A DNA stretch of 64,000 bases from assembly GCA_018267055.1 (NCBI GenBank), contig JAFDZF010000014.1, positions 1-64,000 of the forward strand. The letters run 5' to 3'. How positions within the stretch are numbered: position 1 is the first letter of the stretch; each line of letters opens with the position of its first letter. Both the position numbers and the translations under genes were made by a program. The DNA comes from Bacteroidota bacterium. GTDB taxonomy: Bacteria; Bacteroidota; Bacteroidia; Flavobacteriales_F; PHOS-HE28. Under the pieces are notes generated by a model, which saw only the letters and a program-made list of their open reading frames with translations, was not told the origin of the DNA and searched no databases. Positions 6,749 to 15,923 of the stretch are shown here, one piece after another.

Positions 6749-9187
6749 CTACCCCCGCAGCTCGGCCCCGGCCTCCTGCTCCAGCGCCTTGCGGATGCGG
6801 CCCATCGCCTTCTCCACCTGGTCGTCGGTCAGGGTCTTCGCGGGGTCCTGGAACACGAAGCTCAGCGCATAGCTCTTCCGGCCCTGGGGCAGCTTGTCGC
6901 CCTCGTACACGTCGAAGAGCCCCACGGAGCGGAGCAGGGTGCGCTCGGCCTTGAACGCGAGCGCCTCCAGCTGGGCATAGGTCACGCCCTGGTCCAGCAG
7001 CAGGCTCAGGTCGCGGCGCACCGCGGGGAAGCGGCCCACCTCGGCGAACGTGGTCCGCTGCGCACGGAGGGCTTCCAGGAAAGCGGTCTCGGCCAGCTCC
7101 GCGTACAGCACGGGCTGATCGATGCCGAAGGCCTTCAGCACGTCCTGGCGCACATCGCCCATCACGGCGAAGAGGACGCCCTGGCGCCGCAGCTCCACCG
7201 CCTCCTCCAGCAGGGGATGTTCGGCCGGCAGAGTGGACAGCCCGGCCAGCAGGCCGGCCCGTTCGGCGAAGGCGGTGACCTCCTCGCGCAGGTCGGCGGC
7301 GTCCACACGGGCATCATCGGTGCGCCACTGCTCGCGCCGGCGGCGGCCGGTGAGCAGCAGGCCGAGGCGTTCGTGCTCCTGCGTGCCGTCCTTGGTGCGG
7401 CCATAGATGCGTCCCCGCTCGAAGAAGCGCAGGTCGCGCTGCTGGCGGGCCAGGTTATGCGCGGTGGCGGCGAGCATGCCGAAGAGCAGGGTGGGCCGCA
7501 GCACGTCGAGCTCCGCGCTGAGCGGGTTCTTCAAGCGGATCAGGCCGCCTTCCGCAGCGGCGCCGAGCTTCACGGCCTGCCCCCCGTTCACCAGCGAAGG
7601 GGTCATCACCTCGCGGAAGCCGCGCGCGGCCAGGTGGCCGGCCAGCTGGCGCTGGAACCCTTCCGCCGTGACCTCGGGCTGGTGCACCGGCGGGCACATC
7701 AGCCGTTCGGGCAGGGGCACGCGGTCGAACCCGTGGATGCGCAGCACCTCTTCGACCAGGTCGGCCTCGCGGTGCACGTCCACCCGGTAGGGCGGCACCT
7801 GCACGAGCAGGGTCTGGGCCGTGCGCTCCGCGATGCGGCAGTCCAGCAGCTCGAGGATGCGCACCACGTCGTCCGCAGCGATGGGCATGCCGCACAGGCG
7901 TTCCAGGGTGGCGAGGTGCAGGCGCACCTCCTTCCACGGGCGCGGATGGGGATGGAGATCGGTGACCTCCGAGCTGATGCGTGCGCCGGCCACCTCCTTC
8001 AGCAGCAGGGCGGCGCGCTTCAGCGCGTACACCGTGGCCTCCGGGTCGACGCCGCGCTCGAACCGGAACGAGGCGTCGGTGTTCAGGCCGTGCCGCCGTG
8101 CCATGCGGCGAACGATGATCGGCTCGAAGCAGGCGCTCTCCAGGAAGACGCGCGTGGTGGAGCCGGACACGCCGCTGTGCGCCCCGCCGAAGACACCGGC
8201 CAGGCAGGCGCCCTCCTCGGCATCGGCGATCAGCAGGTCCTCGCTCGACAACGTGCGCTCCTTGCCGTCCAGGGTGGTGAAGCGCTCGCCTTCCTTTGCT
8301 TGGCGCACGATGATGCGCCCGCCGCGCAGCTTGTCCGCATCGAAGGCGTGCAGGGGCTGGCCAAGCTCGTGCTGGACGAAGTTGGTCACGTCCACCACGT
8401 TGTTGATGGGCTTCAGCCCGAGGACCTTCAGGCGGTCCTGCAGCCAGGCAGGCGAAGGCCCCACCCGCACCTCGGTGAGCGTGAGGCCCGCATAGCGCGG
8501 GCAGGCATGGGGGGCATCCACCTGCACGGGAACGGTCAGCGCGTGGTCGTCCGGCCGGAACGCCTGGACATCGGGCAGATGGAGCGGCATCTCCGCATGG
8601 GTGCGGTAGCGCACCGCGGCGGCCAGGTCGCGGGCCACGCCCCAGTGGCCCATGGCGTCGGCGCGGTTGGGCGTCAGGCCGATCTCGAACACGTGGTCGC
8701 CCTTCAGGCCCAGGTGGTCGCTGGCCGAGGTGCCCACCACGGCGGAGGGATCGAGCACGAGGATGCCATCATGGTCCTCGCCCAGGCCCAGCTCGTCCTC
8801 CGCACAGATCATCCCGTTGCTTTCCACGCCGCGGATCTTGGTCCGCTTGATGGTGATGCGCGTGCCATCGGGCAAGGGGAGCACCGCGCCCACCGTGGCC
8901 ACGAGCACCTTCTGCCCGGCCGCCACGTTGGGCGCCCCGCAGACGATCTGCGAGGGCTTGTCCTGGCCGATGTCGACCATGCACACGCTCAGGCGGTCGG
9001 CATCGGGGTGCTTGGCGCAGGTGAGCACATGGCCCACCACCACGCCGTCCAGTGCTCCTTTCGCCAGGCCTACGGCCTGCACGCTCTCCACCTCGAGCCC
9101 GGTGCTGGTGAGCACGGCGGCCACGTCCGCCGGTGAACGTCCGTCGAGGTCGACCAAGGTGCTCAGCAGGTCCCAGGAGATGCGCAT
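6749..9187 (-). CDS. pheT: Phenylalanine-tRNA ligase beta subunit
   Basis: At 812 residues it matches the family length. With PheS (not in this window) it charges tRNA-Phe in the cytoplasm. Domains in order are an N-terminal tRNA-binding OB fold (about 40-150, GVVVGHVLTCAKHPDADRL and QIVCGAPNVAAGQKV), the B3/B4 editing region (about 210-385), a B5 domain, the class II-like core, and a C-terminal FDX-ACB domain (about 718-812, FAEVGRFPAVRRDLSLLLDQ). The ATG at 9187 (MRISWDLLSTLVDLDG) is chosen because the upstream in-frame extension runs through the promoter. A -7 box (TACCTTCG) lies 20 nt upstream on the minus strand, mirrored by one for the divergent gene. Confidence 0.97.
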   Translation of the reverse strand: MRISWDLLSTLVDLDGRSPADVAAVLTSTGLEVESVQAVGLAKGALDGVVVGHVLTCAKHPDADRLSVCMVDIGQDKPSQIVCGAPNVAAGQKVLVATVGAVLPLPDGTRITIKRTKIRGVESNGMICAEDELGLGEDHDGILVLDPSAVVGTSASDHLGLKGDHVFEIGLTPNRADAMGHWGVARDLAAAVRYRTHAEMPLHLPDVQAFRPDDHALTVPVQVDAPHACPRYAGLTLTEVRVGPSPAWLQDRLKVLGLKPINNVVDVTNFVQHELGQPLHAFDADKLRGGRIIVRQAKEGERFTTLDGKERTLSSEDLLIADAEEGACLAGVFGGAHSGVSGSTTRVFLESACFEPIIVRRMARRHGLNTDASFRFERGVDPEATVYALKRAALLLKEVAGARISSEVTDLHPHPRPWKEVRLHLATLERLCGMPIAADDVVRILELLDCRIAERTAQTLLVQVPPYRVDVHREADLVEEVLRIHGFDRVPLPERLMCPPVHQPEVTAEGFQRQLAGHLAARGFREVMTPSLVNGGQAVKLGAAAEGGLIRLKNPLSAELDVLRPTLLFGMLAATAHNLARQQRDLRFFERGRIYGRTKDGTQEHERLGLLLTGRRRREQWRTDDARVDAADLREEVTAFAERAGLLAGLSTLPAEHPLLEEAVELRRQGVLFAVMGDVRQDVLKAFGIDQPVLYAELAETAFLEALRAQRTTFAEVGRFPAVRRDLSLLLDQGVTYAQLEALAFKAERTLLRSVGLFDVYEGDKLPQGRKSYALSFVFQDPAKTLTDDQVEKAMGRIRKALEQEAGAELRG

Positions 9188-9207
9188 GGTATAGGGAAAA
9201 AGGCTGG

Positions 9208-9215
9208 CGAAGGTA
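9208..9215 (-). promoter_or_regulatory. -7-type promoter box of pheT
   Basis: On the minus strand this reads TACCTTCG, 20 nt before the pheT ATG. It is one arm of a 10-bp perfect inverted repeat whose other arm is the -7 box of the divergent gene at 9260-9267. Confidence 0.5.
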
Positions 9216-9259
9216 GGCACCCGAAGGCGCAGGGAACGGTGCGCGCGGACCGGGCATCC

Positions 9260-9267
9260 TACCTTCG
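9260..9267 (+). promoter_or_regulatory. -7-type promoter box of the lysoplasmalogenase-like gene
   Basis: TACCTTCG lies 11 nt before the ATG at 9279. It is the mirror image of the pheT box, with 44 nt between the two, so this is a compact divergent promoter region. Confidence 0.5.
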
Positions 9268-9278
9268 GGACCTCTCCG

Positions 9279-10010
9279 ATGGACCCGCTGAAGGACCGCA
9301 CGATCAACTGGACGGCCTACGTCCTGGCCACCCTCGGCGTGTGCATCGCCGACCTCCAGGGGTGGCACCTGCTGGGCTATGTGTGCAAGCCCCTGCTGAT
9401 GATCGTCCTCTCATCCTGGTTCTTCTTCAACAGCCGGCGGGTGGGCGACCGGTTCACGCTGCTGGTGCAAGGCGGGCTCTTCTTCTCGCTGGTGGGCGAC
9501 ATCGCGCTCATGCTCCAGCACCTGGACGCGTTCAACTTCCTCATCGGGCTGGGGGCCTTCTTCCTGGCGCAGCTCTGCTATGCCATGGCGTTCGCTCACA
9601 ACGTCTTCGACGAGGGCGGCCTCGAAGGCTGGCTGGTGTCGGTGCTCCTGGCCTTCGTGGTCGCGGTGTACGTCCTGTTCTTCACCTGGGACCTGGTGCC
9701 GCTGCTGGACGACGGGCTTTCGCTCCCGGTGATCGCCTGCATCTGCGGCAGCGGACTGATGGCGATGATGGCGGCCTTCCGCTACCGGCGCACCTATGCG
9801 CGCAGTTTCTGGGCGGTGTTCGCCGGGACGGTGCTCTTCCTGGCCTCGGACAGCGTGCTGACCATCGACCGGTTCCGGCGGCCGCTGCCGCATGCGGGGA
9901 CCATCATCGTCCTCACTTATGCCGGTGCGCAGTTCCTGATCGCCTGGGGCTGCCTGATGCACGTGCTCGATCCCGACAACCTCCGCCGGCGGGAGGCCCT
10001 CACCACGTAA
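9279..10010 (+). CDS. YhhN/TMEM86 family membrane protein (lysoplasmalogenase-like)
   Basis: This 243-residue protein is strongly hydrophobic, with about eight predicted membrane helices. It carries the family's spaced acidic motifs: VGDIALML (about residues 71-78) and ASDSVLTIDRF (about 188-198). Characterised relatives hydrolyse the vinyl-ether bond of lysoplasmalogens; whether this one does is unknown. It sits alone between divergent pheT and convergent recG, with its own promoter box 11 nt upstream. The family call is good and the substrate is inferred. Confidence 0.85.
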   Translation: MDPLKDRTINWTAYVLATLGVCIADLQGWHLLGYVCKPLLMIVLSSWFFFNSRRVGDRFTLLVQGGLFFSLVGDIALMLQHLDAFNFLIGLGAFFLAQLCYAMAFAHNVFDEGGLEGWLVSVLLAFVVAVYVLFFTWDLVPLLDDGLSLPVIACICGSGLMAMMAAFRYRRTYARSFWAVFAGTVLFLASDSVLTIDRFRRPLPHAGTIIVLTYAGAQFLIAWGCLMHVLDPDNLRRREALTT

Positions 10011-10024
10011 GCCGGTCCCGGGCC

Positions 10025-12127
10025 TTAACCGATCCGTCCCCAGATCGGGCCGGCGCGCATCTGTTCCGCCAGCGTGCCGGCGATGGGCGCATGGCGCGGG
10101 TCCTGCAGGTGGGGGTCCTCGTCCAACAGCCGCTGCGCCATGCGCCGTGCGTATTGCAGCAGCTCGGCGTCCTGCACCAGGTCGGCCAGGTGCAGCTCGG
10201 GGATGCCGCTCTGCTGCGTGCCCATCAGGTCGCCCGGGCCGCGCAGGCGAAGGTCCACCTCGCTGATCTCGAACCCGTCCTGCGTGCGCACCATGGTGGC
10301 GATGCGCGTGCGGGAGTCGTTCCCCAGCTTGTCGCCGGTCATCAGGATGCAATAGCTGTGCTCGGCACCGCGCCCCACCCGGCCACGCAGCTGGTGCAGC
10401 TGGGATAGGCCGAAGCGCTCCGCGTTCTCGATCACCATCACGCTGGCGTTGGGCACGTCCACGCCCACCTCGATCACCGTGGTGGCCACCATGATGTCGG
10501 TCTCGCCCTTCACGAAGCGGGCCATCTCGAAGTCCTTGTCCTCCGGCGGCATGCGGCCATGCACGATGCTCACGGCGTACTTCGGCAGCGGGAACCGCCG
10601 CGTGATGCTCTCATAGCCGTCCATCAGGTGCTTGAGGTCGCTCTTCTCGCTCTCCTCGATGAGCGGATAGACCACATAGACCTGGCGCCCGCGGGCGATC
10701 TCCTCTTCCAGGAAGCCGAACACCGCGTTGCGCGCGTGGTCATCGCGGTGCACCGTCTTGATCGGCTTGCGGCCCGGCGGTAGCTCGTCGATCACGCTCA
10801 CGTCAAGGTCGCCATAGAGCGTCATCGCCAGGGTGCGCGGGATGGGCGTGGCCGTCATCACCAGCACATGCGGCGGCACCACGCTCTTCGCCTGCATGCG
10901 CGCGCGCTGCGCCACGCCGAAGCGGTGCTGCTCGTCGATGACCACCAGCCCCAGGTGGTGGAACACCACACGGTCCTCCAGCAGGGCGTGCGTGCCCACG
11001 AGGATGTGCACCTCGCCCAGCCGCAGTGCGGTGAGCAGGCTCTTCCGCTCCGCGGCCTTGGTGCTTCCGGTGAGCAGGCGCACCACGATGGGGAGGCCCT
11101 CCACGAAGCGCGCGATGCTCTTGAAGTGCTGCTGCGCGAGGATCTCCGTCGGCGCCAGCAAGGCCGCCTGGAAGCCATTGTCCAGGGCGATCAGCATGCT
11201 CAGCAGCCCCACCAGCGTCTTGCCGCTCCCCACGTCCCCTTGCAGCAGGCGGTTCATCTGGTGCCCGCTGCCCATGTCCTTGCGGATCTCCTTCACCACC
11301 CGCTTCTGCGCCCCGGTGAGGGGGAACGGCAGGTGCGTATTGTAGAAGGCGTTGAAGCGGTCGCCGACGTGCGCGAAGATGTTGCCTTTCACGTCCTGCT
11401 GCATCAGCTGCTTCTGCTTCAGGAGGCGGAGCTGGACGAAGAACAGCTCCTCGAACTTCAGGCGGCGCAGGGCCCGGTCGAGGCGGGCCTGGTCGTGCGG
11501 GGCGTGCACCTCGAGCAGCGCTTCCTCCCGGGCGACACCGCCGAGCGTATCAATGAGGTCGCGGCTGAGCGTCTCGGGCAGCTGCCCTTCCAACTGCGGC
11601 AATAGGGCCTGTACGAGCTTGCCGATGCCCCGGCTGTGGAAGCCTTTCGCAGCGGCCTTCTCCGAGGTGCTGTACACGGGCTGCAGGCGGGCGGGCGGGT
11701 GCTGGTCCCAGGCCGCCGCAGGCTCGATCTCGGGATGCGCGATGTTGTACTTGTCGCGGAACACCGTGGGCTTGCCGAAGACGATGAGCTCCAGGCCCTC
11801 CTTGAGCACCGGCTGCAACCACCGGATGCCCTTGAACCACACCAGCTCGATGCTGCCCGTGGCATCGACCAGCTTCGCGGTGAGGCGGCGTGCCTGCTTC
11901 TCCCCCACGATGCGCACGTCGCGGAGGACGCCGCGCAACTGCACCTGCGGCAGGTCCTCCCGGACCTCGCGCACGGTATGGAACCGCGTGCGGTCCACGT
12001 ACCGGAAGGGGTAGTGCCACAGCAGGTCGCCGTAGGTGGCGATGCCCAGCTCCTTCCGCAGCAGCTCGCCCCGCTGCGGGCCCACGCCCTTCAAGTAATC
12101 GATGGGGGTATCGAGCACGGACCGCAC
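10025..12127 (-). CDS. recG: ATP-dependent DNA helicase RecG
   Basis: At 700 residues this is typical RecG, which remodels stalled forks and branched DNA. It has an N-terminal wedge/OB domain (from LKGVGPQRGELL), Walker A in LLQGDVGSGKTLVGL, a DEQH box (VVIDEQHRFGVAQR), TATPIPRTLAM, and motif VI within QLHQLRGRVGRG. No ATG precedes the conserved N-terminus. The start is taken as GTG 12127 (MRSVLDTPIDYLKGVGP) with a second GTG at 12118; the longer frame overlaps the upstream methyltransferase gene and is rejected. A TATTTTG-like promoter box ends about 6 nt before this GTG. Confidence 0.96.
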   Translation of the reverse strand: MRSVLDTPIDYLKGVGPQRGELLRKELGIATYGDLLWHYPFRYVDRTRFHTVREVREDLPQVQLRGVLRDVRIVGEKQARRLTAKLVDATGSIELVWFKGIRWLQPVLKEGLELIVFGKPTVFRDKYNIAHPEIEPAAAWDQHPPARLQPVYSTSEKAAAKGFHSRGIGKLVQALLPQLEGQLPETLSRDLIDTLGGVAREEALLEVHAPHDQARLDRALRRLKFEELFFVQLRLLKQKQLMQQDVKGNIFAHVGDRFNAFYNTHLPFPLTGAQKRVVKEIRKDMGSGHQMNRLLQGDVGSGKTLVGLLSMLIALDNGFQAALLAPTEILAQQHFKSIARFVEGLPIVVRLLTGSTKAAERKSLLTALRLGEVHILVGTHALLEDRVVFHHLGLVVIDEQHRFGVAQRARMQAKSVVPPHVLVMTATPIPRTLAMTLYGDLDVSVIDELPPGRKPIKTVHRDDHARNAVFGFLEEEIARGRQVYVVYPLIEESEKSDLKHLMDGYESITRRFPLPKYAVSIVHGRMPPEDKDFEMARFVKGETDIMVATTVIEVGVDVPNASVMVIENAERFGLSQLHQLRGRVGRGAEHSYCILMTGDKLGNDSRTRIATMVRTQDGFEISEVDLRLRGPGDLMGTQQSGIPELHLADLVQDAELLQYARRMAQRLLDEDPHLQDPRHAPIAGTLAEQMRAGPIWGRIG

Positions 12128-12153
12128 CGGGCCAAAATACGTGCGGGCCCGCC

Positions 12154-12897
12154 CTAGCGCCGCACCTCGTAGAGCGGCTCCTCGGCCCGGAGGCCCATGC
12201 GGAAGCGTTCCTCTGCGCTCGATACCGCGCCGGGATACAGGGTCTCCACACGCAGGCCCTCGGCTTGCAGGCGCTCCACCAGATCGCGTCCATAAAGGCG
12301 CACGTGGTCGAACTGGCCGAACAGCCGGAGGCGCTCCCGTGGATCGGTCACCGTAGGGTCCTCGAAGGTCGCCGCACACTCCAGGTCCTGCGGCACCAGG
12401 ACGAGGCCCACCCCATCCGGCGCAAGCACGCGGCGCAGCTCACGCATGGCCTGGCGGTCGTCGGGCACATGCTCCAGCACATGGGAGCAGATCACCAGGT
12501 CGAACGCGCCTTCGGGAAAAGGCATCGCGGTGATGTCCAGATCGATGGTGCCGGCCGGATACCGGTAGCCCGGCTCGTGCTTGTCCCCAGCCGTGTAGAC
12601 CACCCCCGGCATCGCGGCGATGCGCCGTCCCAGCCCCTTTTCCGGTGCGATGTGCAGCACCCGCACACCTGGCCGGAGCATCTCCCTTCGTTGGAGGTGG
12701 AGCCACATCATGCGACCGCGCTCCAGCGACCCGCAGAACGGGCACAGGGCATGGGCACGGGGCGGTGTCCCTGCGGGCAGGAAGGCGATGGCCCCCTGGC
12801 CGCACAGCGGGCAACGGACCTGGTCGCCCCGCATGAAATAGCGGCGCGCACGGATCTTCATCGAACCGGGCAACAGGCGCTTGAGCAGGGCGAGCAT
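12154..12897 (-). CDS. Class I SAM-dependent methyltransferase with N-terminal zinc ribbon
   Basis: This 247-residue protein has a Cys-pair zinc ribbon (CPLCG near residues 29-33 and CPFCG near 52-56), followed by a Rossmann methyltransferase domain (VLHIAPEKGLGRRI as motif I, AGTIDLDITAMPFPEGAFDL, then ICSHVLEHVPDD and a Leu/Val-rich strand). The substrate is not evident; relatives are found both as small-molecule and polymer methyltransferases. The ATG at 12897 is the only sensible start. It lies upstream of recG on the same strand, 26 bp away, but recG has its own promoter-like box. Confidence 0.85.
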   Translation of the reverse strand: MLALLKRLLPGSMKIRARRYFMRGDQVRCPLCGQGAIAFLPAGTPPRAHALCPFCGSLERGRMMWLHLQRREMLRPGVRVLHIAPEKGLGRRIAAMPGVVYTAGDKHEPGYRYPAGTIDLDITAMPFPEGAFDLVICSHVLEHVPDDRQAMRELRRVLAPDGVGLVLVPQDLECAATFEDPTVTDPRERLRLFGQFDHVRLYGRDLVERLQAEGLRVETLYPGAVSSAEERFRMGLRAEEPLYEVRR

Positions 12898-12968
12898 GAG
12901 GTCCGGCGAAGATGCGCCATGGTCGCGAACCGGAAAGAAAAAGGAGTGGCCCTGCTTTTGTGGCGCCG

Positions 12969-12976
12969 TAACTTTC
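12969..12976 (+). promoter_or_regulatory. -7-type promoter box
   Basis: TAACTTTC lies 10 nt before the ATG at 12987. It matches the -7 consensus less well at the last base. Confidence 0.35.
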
Positions 12977-12986
12977 CCGTATCACC

Positions 12987-13637
12987 ATGAAGATCCTGTC
13001 CACCCTCCTGCTGCTGCCGATCGCCTTCTCCGCCAGGGCCCAGGCCGATGAGGACCGCGAGGTGCACTCCCTCTTCGGGGCACTGGCCGAAAAGGCCCTG
13101 GGCGGCTACATCGCTGTCGGCGGCAAGAACTTCCAGGCGCTCGGTGCGGACGGCTTCCTGATGGGCGGGCGCGCCGGTGTGGTGTTCGACCATCGCCTGA
13201 CGCTCGGCATCGCGGGCTATGGCCTGTGCACCCCCCTGGCCAACCGGGCCTACAACGACCGGCGCGCGGACAACGGCCTGTCCGTGCCCGACGGCCTCGC
13301 GCTCCGCATGGGCTACGGGGGGCTCTTCATCGAGCCCGTGTTCTTCGACGCCTCGGTGGTCCATTTCAGCCTGCCCATCACGTTCGGGGTGGGGGGCGTC
13401 TCCTACGGCTATCCGCCGGGCGATGGGGGCCTTTACCCCCGCGTGATCCGCACCGATGCCCAGGCGTTCTTCTTCGTGGAGCCCGGCGTGGAGATGGAGG
13501 TGAACATCCTGACCAACGTGCGCCTCGGCCTGGGCGCGGCGTACTTCCATACGACCGACATCGACCTGCCGGCCACCGACAGCAATGTGCTGCGCCGCGC
13601 GATGCTCCAGTTCACGGTGAAGATCGGCGAGTTCTGA
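12987..13637 (+). CDS. Exported protein, probable outer-membrane beta-barrel
   Basis: This 216-residue protein has a clear signal peptide (MKILSTLLLLPIAFSARAQA, cleaved near residue 19). The mature part is rich in alternating aromatic and hydrophobic strands separated by Gly and Asn turns (GGYIAVGGKNFQALG, VRLGLGAAYFHTTDID), ending in Phe, which is typical of a small outer-membrane barrel. No named family is recognised. It stands alone between divergent and tandem neighbours with its own promoter-like box. Confidence 0.7.
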   Translation: MKILSTLLLLPIAFSARAQADEDREVHSLFGALAEKALGGYIAVGGKNFQALGADGFLMGGRAGVVFDHRLTLGIAGYGLCTPLANRAYNDRRADNGLSVPDGLALRMGYGGLFIEPVFFDASVVHFSLPITFGVGGVSYGYPPGDGGLYPRVIRTDAQAFFFVEPGVEMEVNILTNVRLGLGAAYFHTTDIDLPATDSNVLRRAMLQFTVKIGEF

Positions 13638-13663
13638 ACCGGCGCAGCGACCGGAGCGTTGGG

Positions 13664-13671
13664 TACTTTTC
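13664..13671 (+). promoter_or_regulatory. -7-type promoter box of the antiporter gene
   Basis: TACTTTTC lies only 6 nt before the ATG at 13678, so the transcript would begin at or almost at the start codon. Confidence 0.45.
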
Positions 13672-13677
13672 CCACGC

Positions 13678-14856
13678 ATGAGCACCTACACTGCCCTGGT
13701 CGTCCTCAGCTCGCTGGTCATCTTCTCCTACCTGTTCGACCTCTTCGCCAAGCGGACCCGCTTCCCTTCGGTCCTGCTGCTGCTGGTCACGGGCATCGCG
13801 CTCCGGCTCCTCACCGGCTGGCTGGGCGTCCGAATGTTCGACCCCATGCTGATGCTGGCCGTGCTAGGCAACGTGGGCCTCATCCTCATCGTACTCGAAG
13901 GGGCGCTGGAGATCCGGTTCGAACCGGCCAAGCTGGGGCTCATCCGCCGCGCCTTCCTCTCGGCGCTGCTGGTGATGCTGGCGAGCACCCTCCTCATCGC
14001 GGGACTGCTGCATTTCCTGGGCGGCATGCGGTGGTACATCTGCCTGCTGAACGCCGTGCCCTTCAGCATCATCAGCTCGGCCATCGCCATCCCCAGCGCG
14101 GCCGGACTGCCCCCGCACGACCGGGAGTTCGTGATCTATGAATCCTCCTTCTCGGACATCCTGGGCATCGTGCTCTTCGATTTCCTGCTGTACAACCAGG
14201 CGTTCACCTCCCGCTCGTTCGTGGCCCTGGGGTACGATGTCATCGCCATCCTGGCGATCGCGGCGGTATGCTGCCTGGCCTTGATGTGGCTGATGGGCGT
14301 GATCCAGCACCACATCAAGTTCTTCCTCATCATCTCGGCGCTCATCCTGGTGTACGCCCTCGCCAAGGAGGTCCACCTCAGCTCGCTCATCATCGTGCTG
14401 GCGTTCGGCCTTCTGCTGAACAATGCCGACAGCCTGCGGCACCGGCTGTTCCAGCGCTACATCCATTACGAGCGCCTGCCCGCGGACCTGGAGCAGATGA
14501 AGATGCTGACCGCGGAGAGCGCCTTCCTCATCCGCACCTTCTTCTTCCTGCTCTTCGGCTTCAGCATGGAGATCGGCGAACTGGCCCGGATACCGGTGCT
14601 CGCGCTCGGCGCCCTCATCGTGGGGGCCATCTACCTGGCCCGCATCGGATCGATGGCCCTGGTGGCGCCCCGCGAAGGCGACCGGGCGGGGTTCATCGCG
14701 CCGCGCGGGCTGATCAGCATCCTGCTGTTCTTCTCCATCCCCACCCAGCAGATGCATCCCCTGATGCAGGACGGCGTGCTCTTCGTGGTGATCCTGTGCA
14801 CCAGCGTCATCATGTCGTTCAGCCTGCTCGCTTCACGCCGGCGGGCGATCGCGTGA
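13678..14856 (+). CDS. Cation:proton antiporter, CPA family
   Basis: This 392-residue integral membrane protein has about 12 hydrophobic segments. The first half follows the CPA1 (NhaP-type) pattern, with FDLFAKRTRFPSVLLLLVTG, GNVGLILIVLEGALEIRF and SSAIAIPSAAGLP. A conserved acidic pair in the middle (VIYESSFSDILGIVLFDFL) is where the exchange site lies in relatives. It would exchange Na+ or K+ for H+ across the inner membrane. No C-terminal regulatory domain (TrkA-C or similar) is present. The ion specificity cannot be read from sequence. Confidence 0.88.
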   Translation: MSTYTALVVLSSLVIFSYLFDLFAKRTRFPSVLLLLVTGIALRLLTGWLGVRMFDPMLMLAVLGNVGLILIVLEGALEIRFEPAKLGLIRRAFLSALLVMLASTLLIAGLLHFLGGMRWYICLLNAVPFSIISSAIAIPSAAGLPPHDREFVIYESSFSDILGIVLFDFLLYNQAFTSRSFVALGYDVIAILAIAAVCCLALMWLMGVIQHHIKFFLIISALILVYALAKEVHLSSLIIVLAFGLLLNNADSLRHRLFQRYIHYERLPADLEQMKMLTAESAFLIRTFFFLLFGFSMEIGELARIPVLALGALIVGAIYLARIGSMALVAPREGDRAGFIAPRGLISILLFFSIPTQQMHPLMQDGVLFVVILCTSVIMSFSLLASRRRAIA

Positions 14857-14954
14857 AGCTGGACCGAGGTCCTGAGCGTCCGCGATCACCGCTTACCCCT
14901 TACGACCACAAGGCCCAGCCCTGGCCCCCGGCTGCGTCAGCCTCGACGCCAGCA

Positions 14955-15899
14955 CTACTTCTCCACATAGGTCGCCCGGAGCGTGACCATCGAGCGCTTG
15001 CTGAGAGCAGCCTCACTGATGATCGTCCGGACCTCATCCATGGATATCTTGATGGCATTGTTCTCGGGCCGGACGGTGAACTCCGCTTTCTTCAGGACCT
15101 GCCAGCGCGTGTGGCCCTTGGGCTTTTTGAGCGGCCACACGACCTCCACCGCTGCCTCATACCCCGCATCGGGAGGCGAAGGGATGGTCATGTGGTAATT
15201 GTTCCGGATCAATGCGATATCCGACACCTTCAGCTCTTTCGTCACGGTCTTCCGGACCCCATCCTGGATGGGCTTCAACGCATACTGAGGAAGGGCCACT
15301 TCCTTGGTGTGGAAGATGGGCACCGCGTTCTTCTCCGCGATACCACGGATGTACACCTTGCTTTCGGTCAGCAAGGCCCTGAACTCCTCCGAGACCACCT
15401 CGAGCAGGAACTTCCCATCGATGACGATCCCCTTGGGTCTTGCGTAATCGTTCAACCGCGAAGCGAGGTTGACGATCGCCCCGGAATAATCGATGATGGT
15501 CTTGCCGGCGTATAAGCACGAAGCCGAACCACGTGCCACGCCGATGCCGATCGCCCCGGGAATGGCATAGTTGATCATGGGGTCGCGATCGAACATGGAA
15601 TGATACTGCTCCAACGCCCGGAAACAGGCATCCAGGACCTCCTGGGAAACGGCTTTCAGCGTTCGCTCGGAGTAGCGATAGATCACCAGCAACCCGTCAC
15701 CGGCGGGCTTGGCGAAGACGGCGTTCTTGAAATAATTGTCCAGCAGCTCGATATAGAACCGCCGGATGAACATGGCCGTATCCGTCGCTTCGTTCTGGGC
15801 GCTGAAGGCCGAGAACCCACGAATATCACAGAATACGGCGATGATGAACTCGGATCGACCTTCCGCATCGACCAATTTCTTCTTCAACGTCCTCATCAT
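14955..15899 (-). CDS. Class III adenylate/guanylate cyclase domain protein
   Basis: This 314-residue soluble protein has a class III cyclase domain at residues about 16-165. All catalytic positions are present: metal-binding Asp25 (FCDIRGFS) and Asp68 (KPAGDG), base-selecting Lys64 and Asp137 (IDYSGAIVNLASRL), and transition-state Asn144 and Arg148. The Lys/Asp pair favours ATP, giving cAMP. Residues about 165-314 form a C-terminal domain with no recognised family. There are no membrane helices or attached sensor domain. It sits alone between convergent neighbours. An active enzyme is likely; signal and receptor are unknown. Confidence 0.85.
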   Translation of the reverse strand: MMRTLKKKLVDAEGRSEFIIAVFCDIRGFSAFSAQNEATDTAMFIRRFYIELLDNYFKNAVFAKPAGDGLLVIYRYSERTLKAVSQEVLDACFRALEQYHSMFDRDPMINYAIPGAIGIGVARGSASCLYAGKTIIDYSGAIVNLASRLNDYARPKGIVIDGKFLLEVVSEEFRALLTESKVYIRGIAEKNAVPIFHTKEVALPQYALKPIQDGVRKTVTKELKVSDIALIRNNYHMTIPSPPDAGYEAAVEVVWPLKKPKGHTRWQVLKKAEFTVRPENNAIKISMDEVRTIISEAALSKRSMVTLRATYVEK

Positions 15900-15923
15900 G
15901 GGACGCTGAAGCTAGACGAAATC

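Noticed and set aside
6359-9136. 925-codon open frame antisense to pheT
   Set aside because: It is the mirror of a certain pheT gene in GC-rich DNA. Its translation is His/Gly/Ala-rich with no domain.
12128-12379. N-terminal extension of RecG by 84 residues
   Set aside because: It overlaps the methyltransferase gene and has no RecG character. The GTG at 12127 gives the normal 700 residues.
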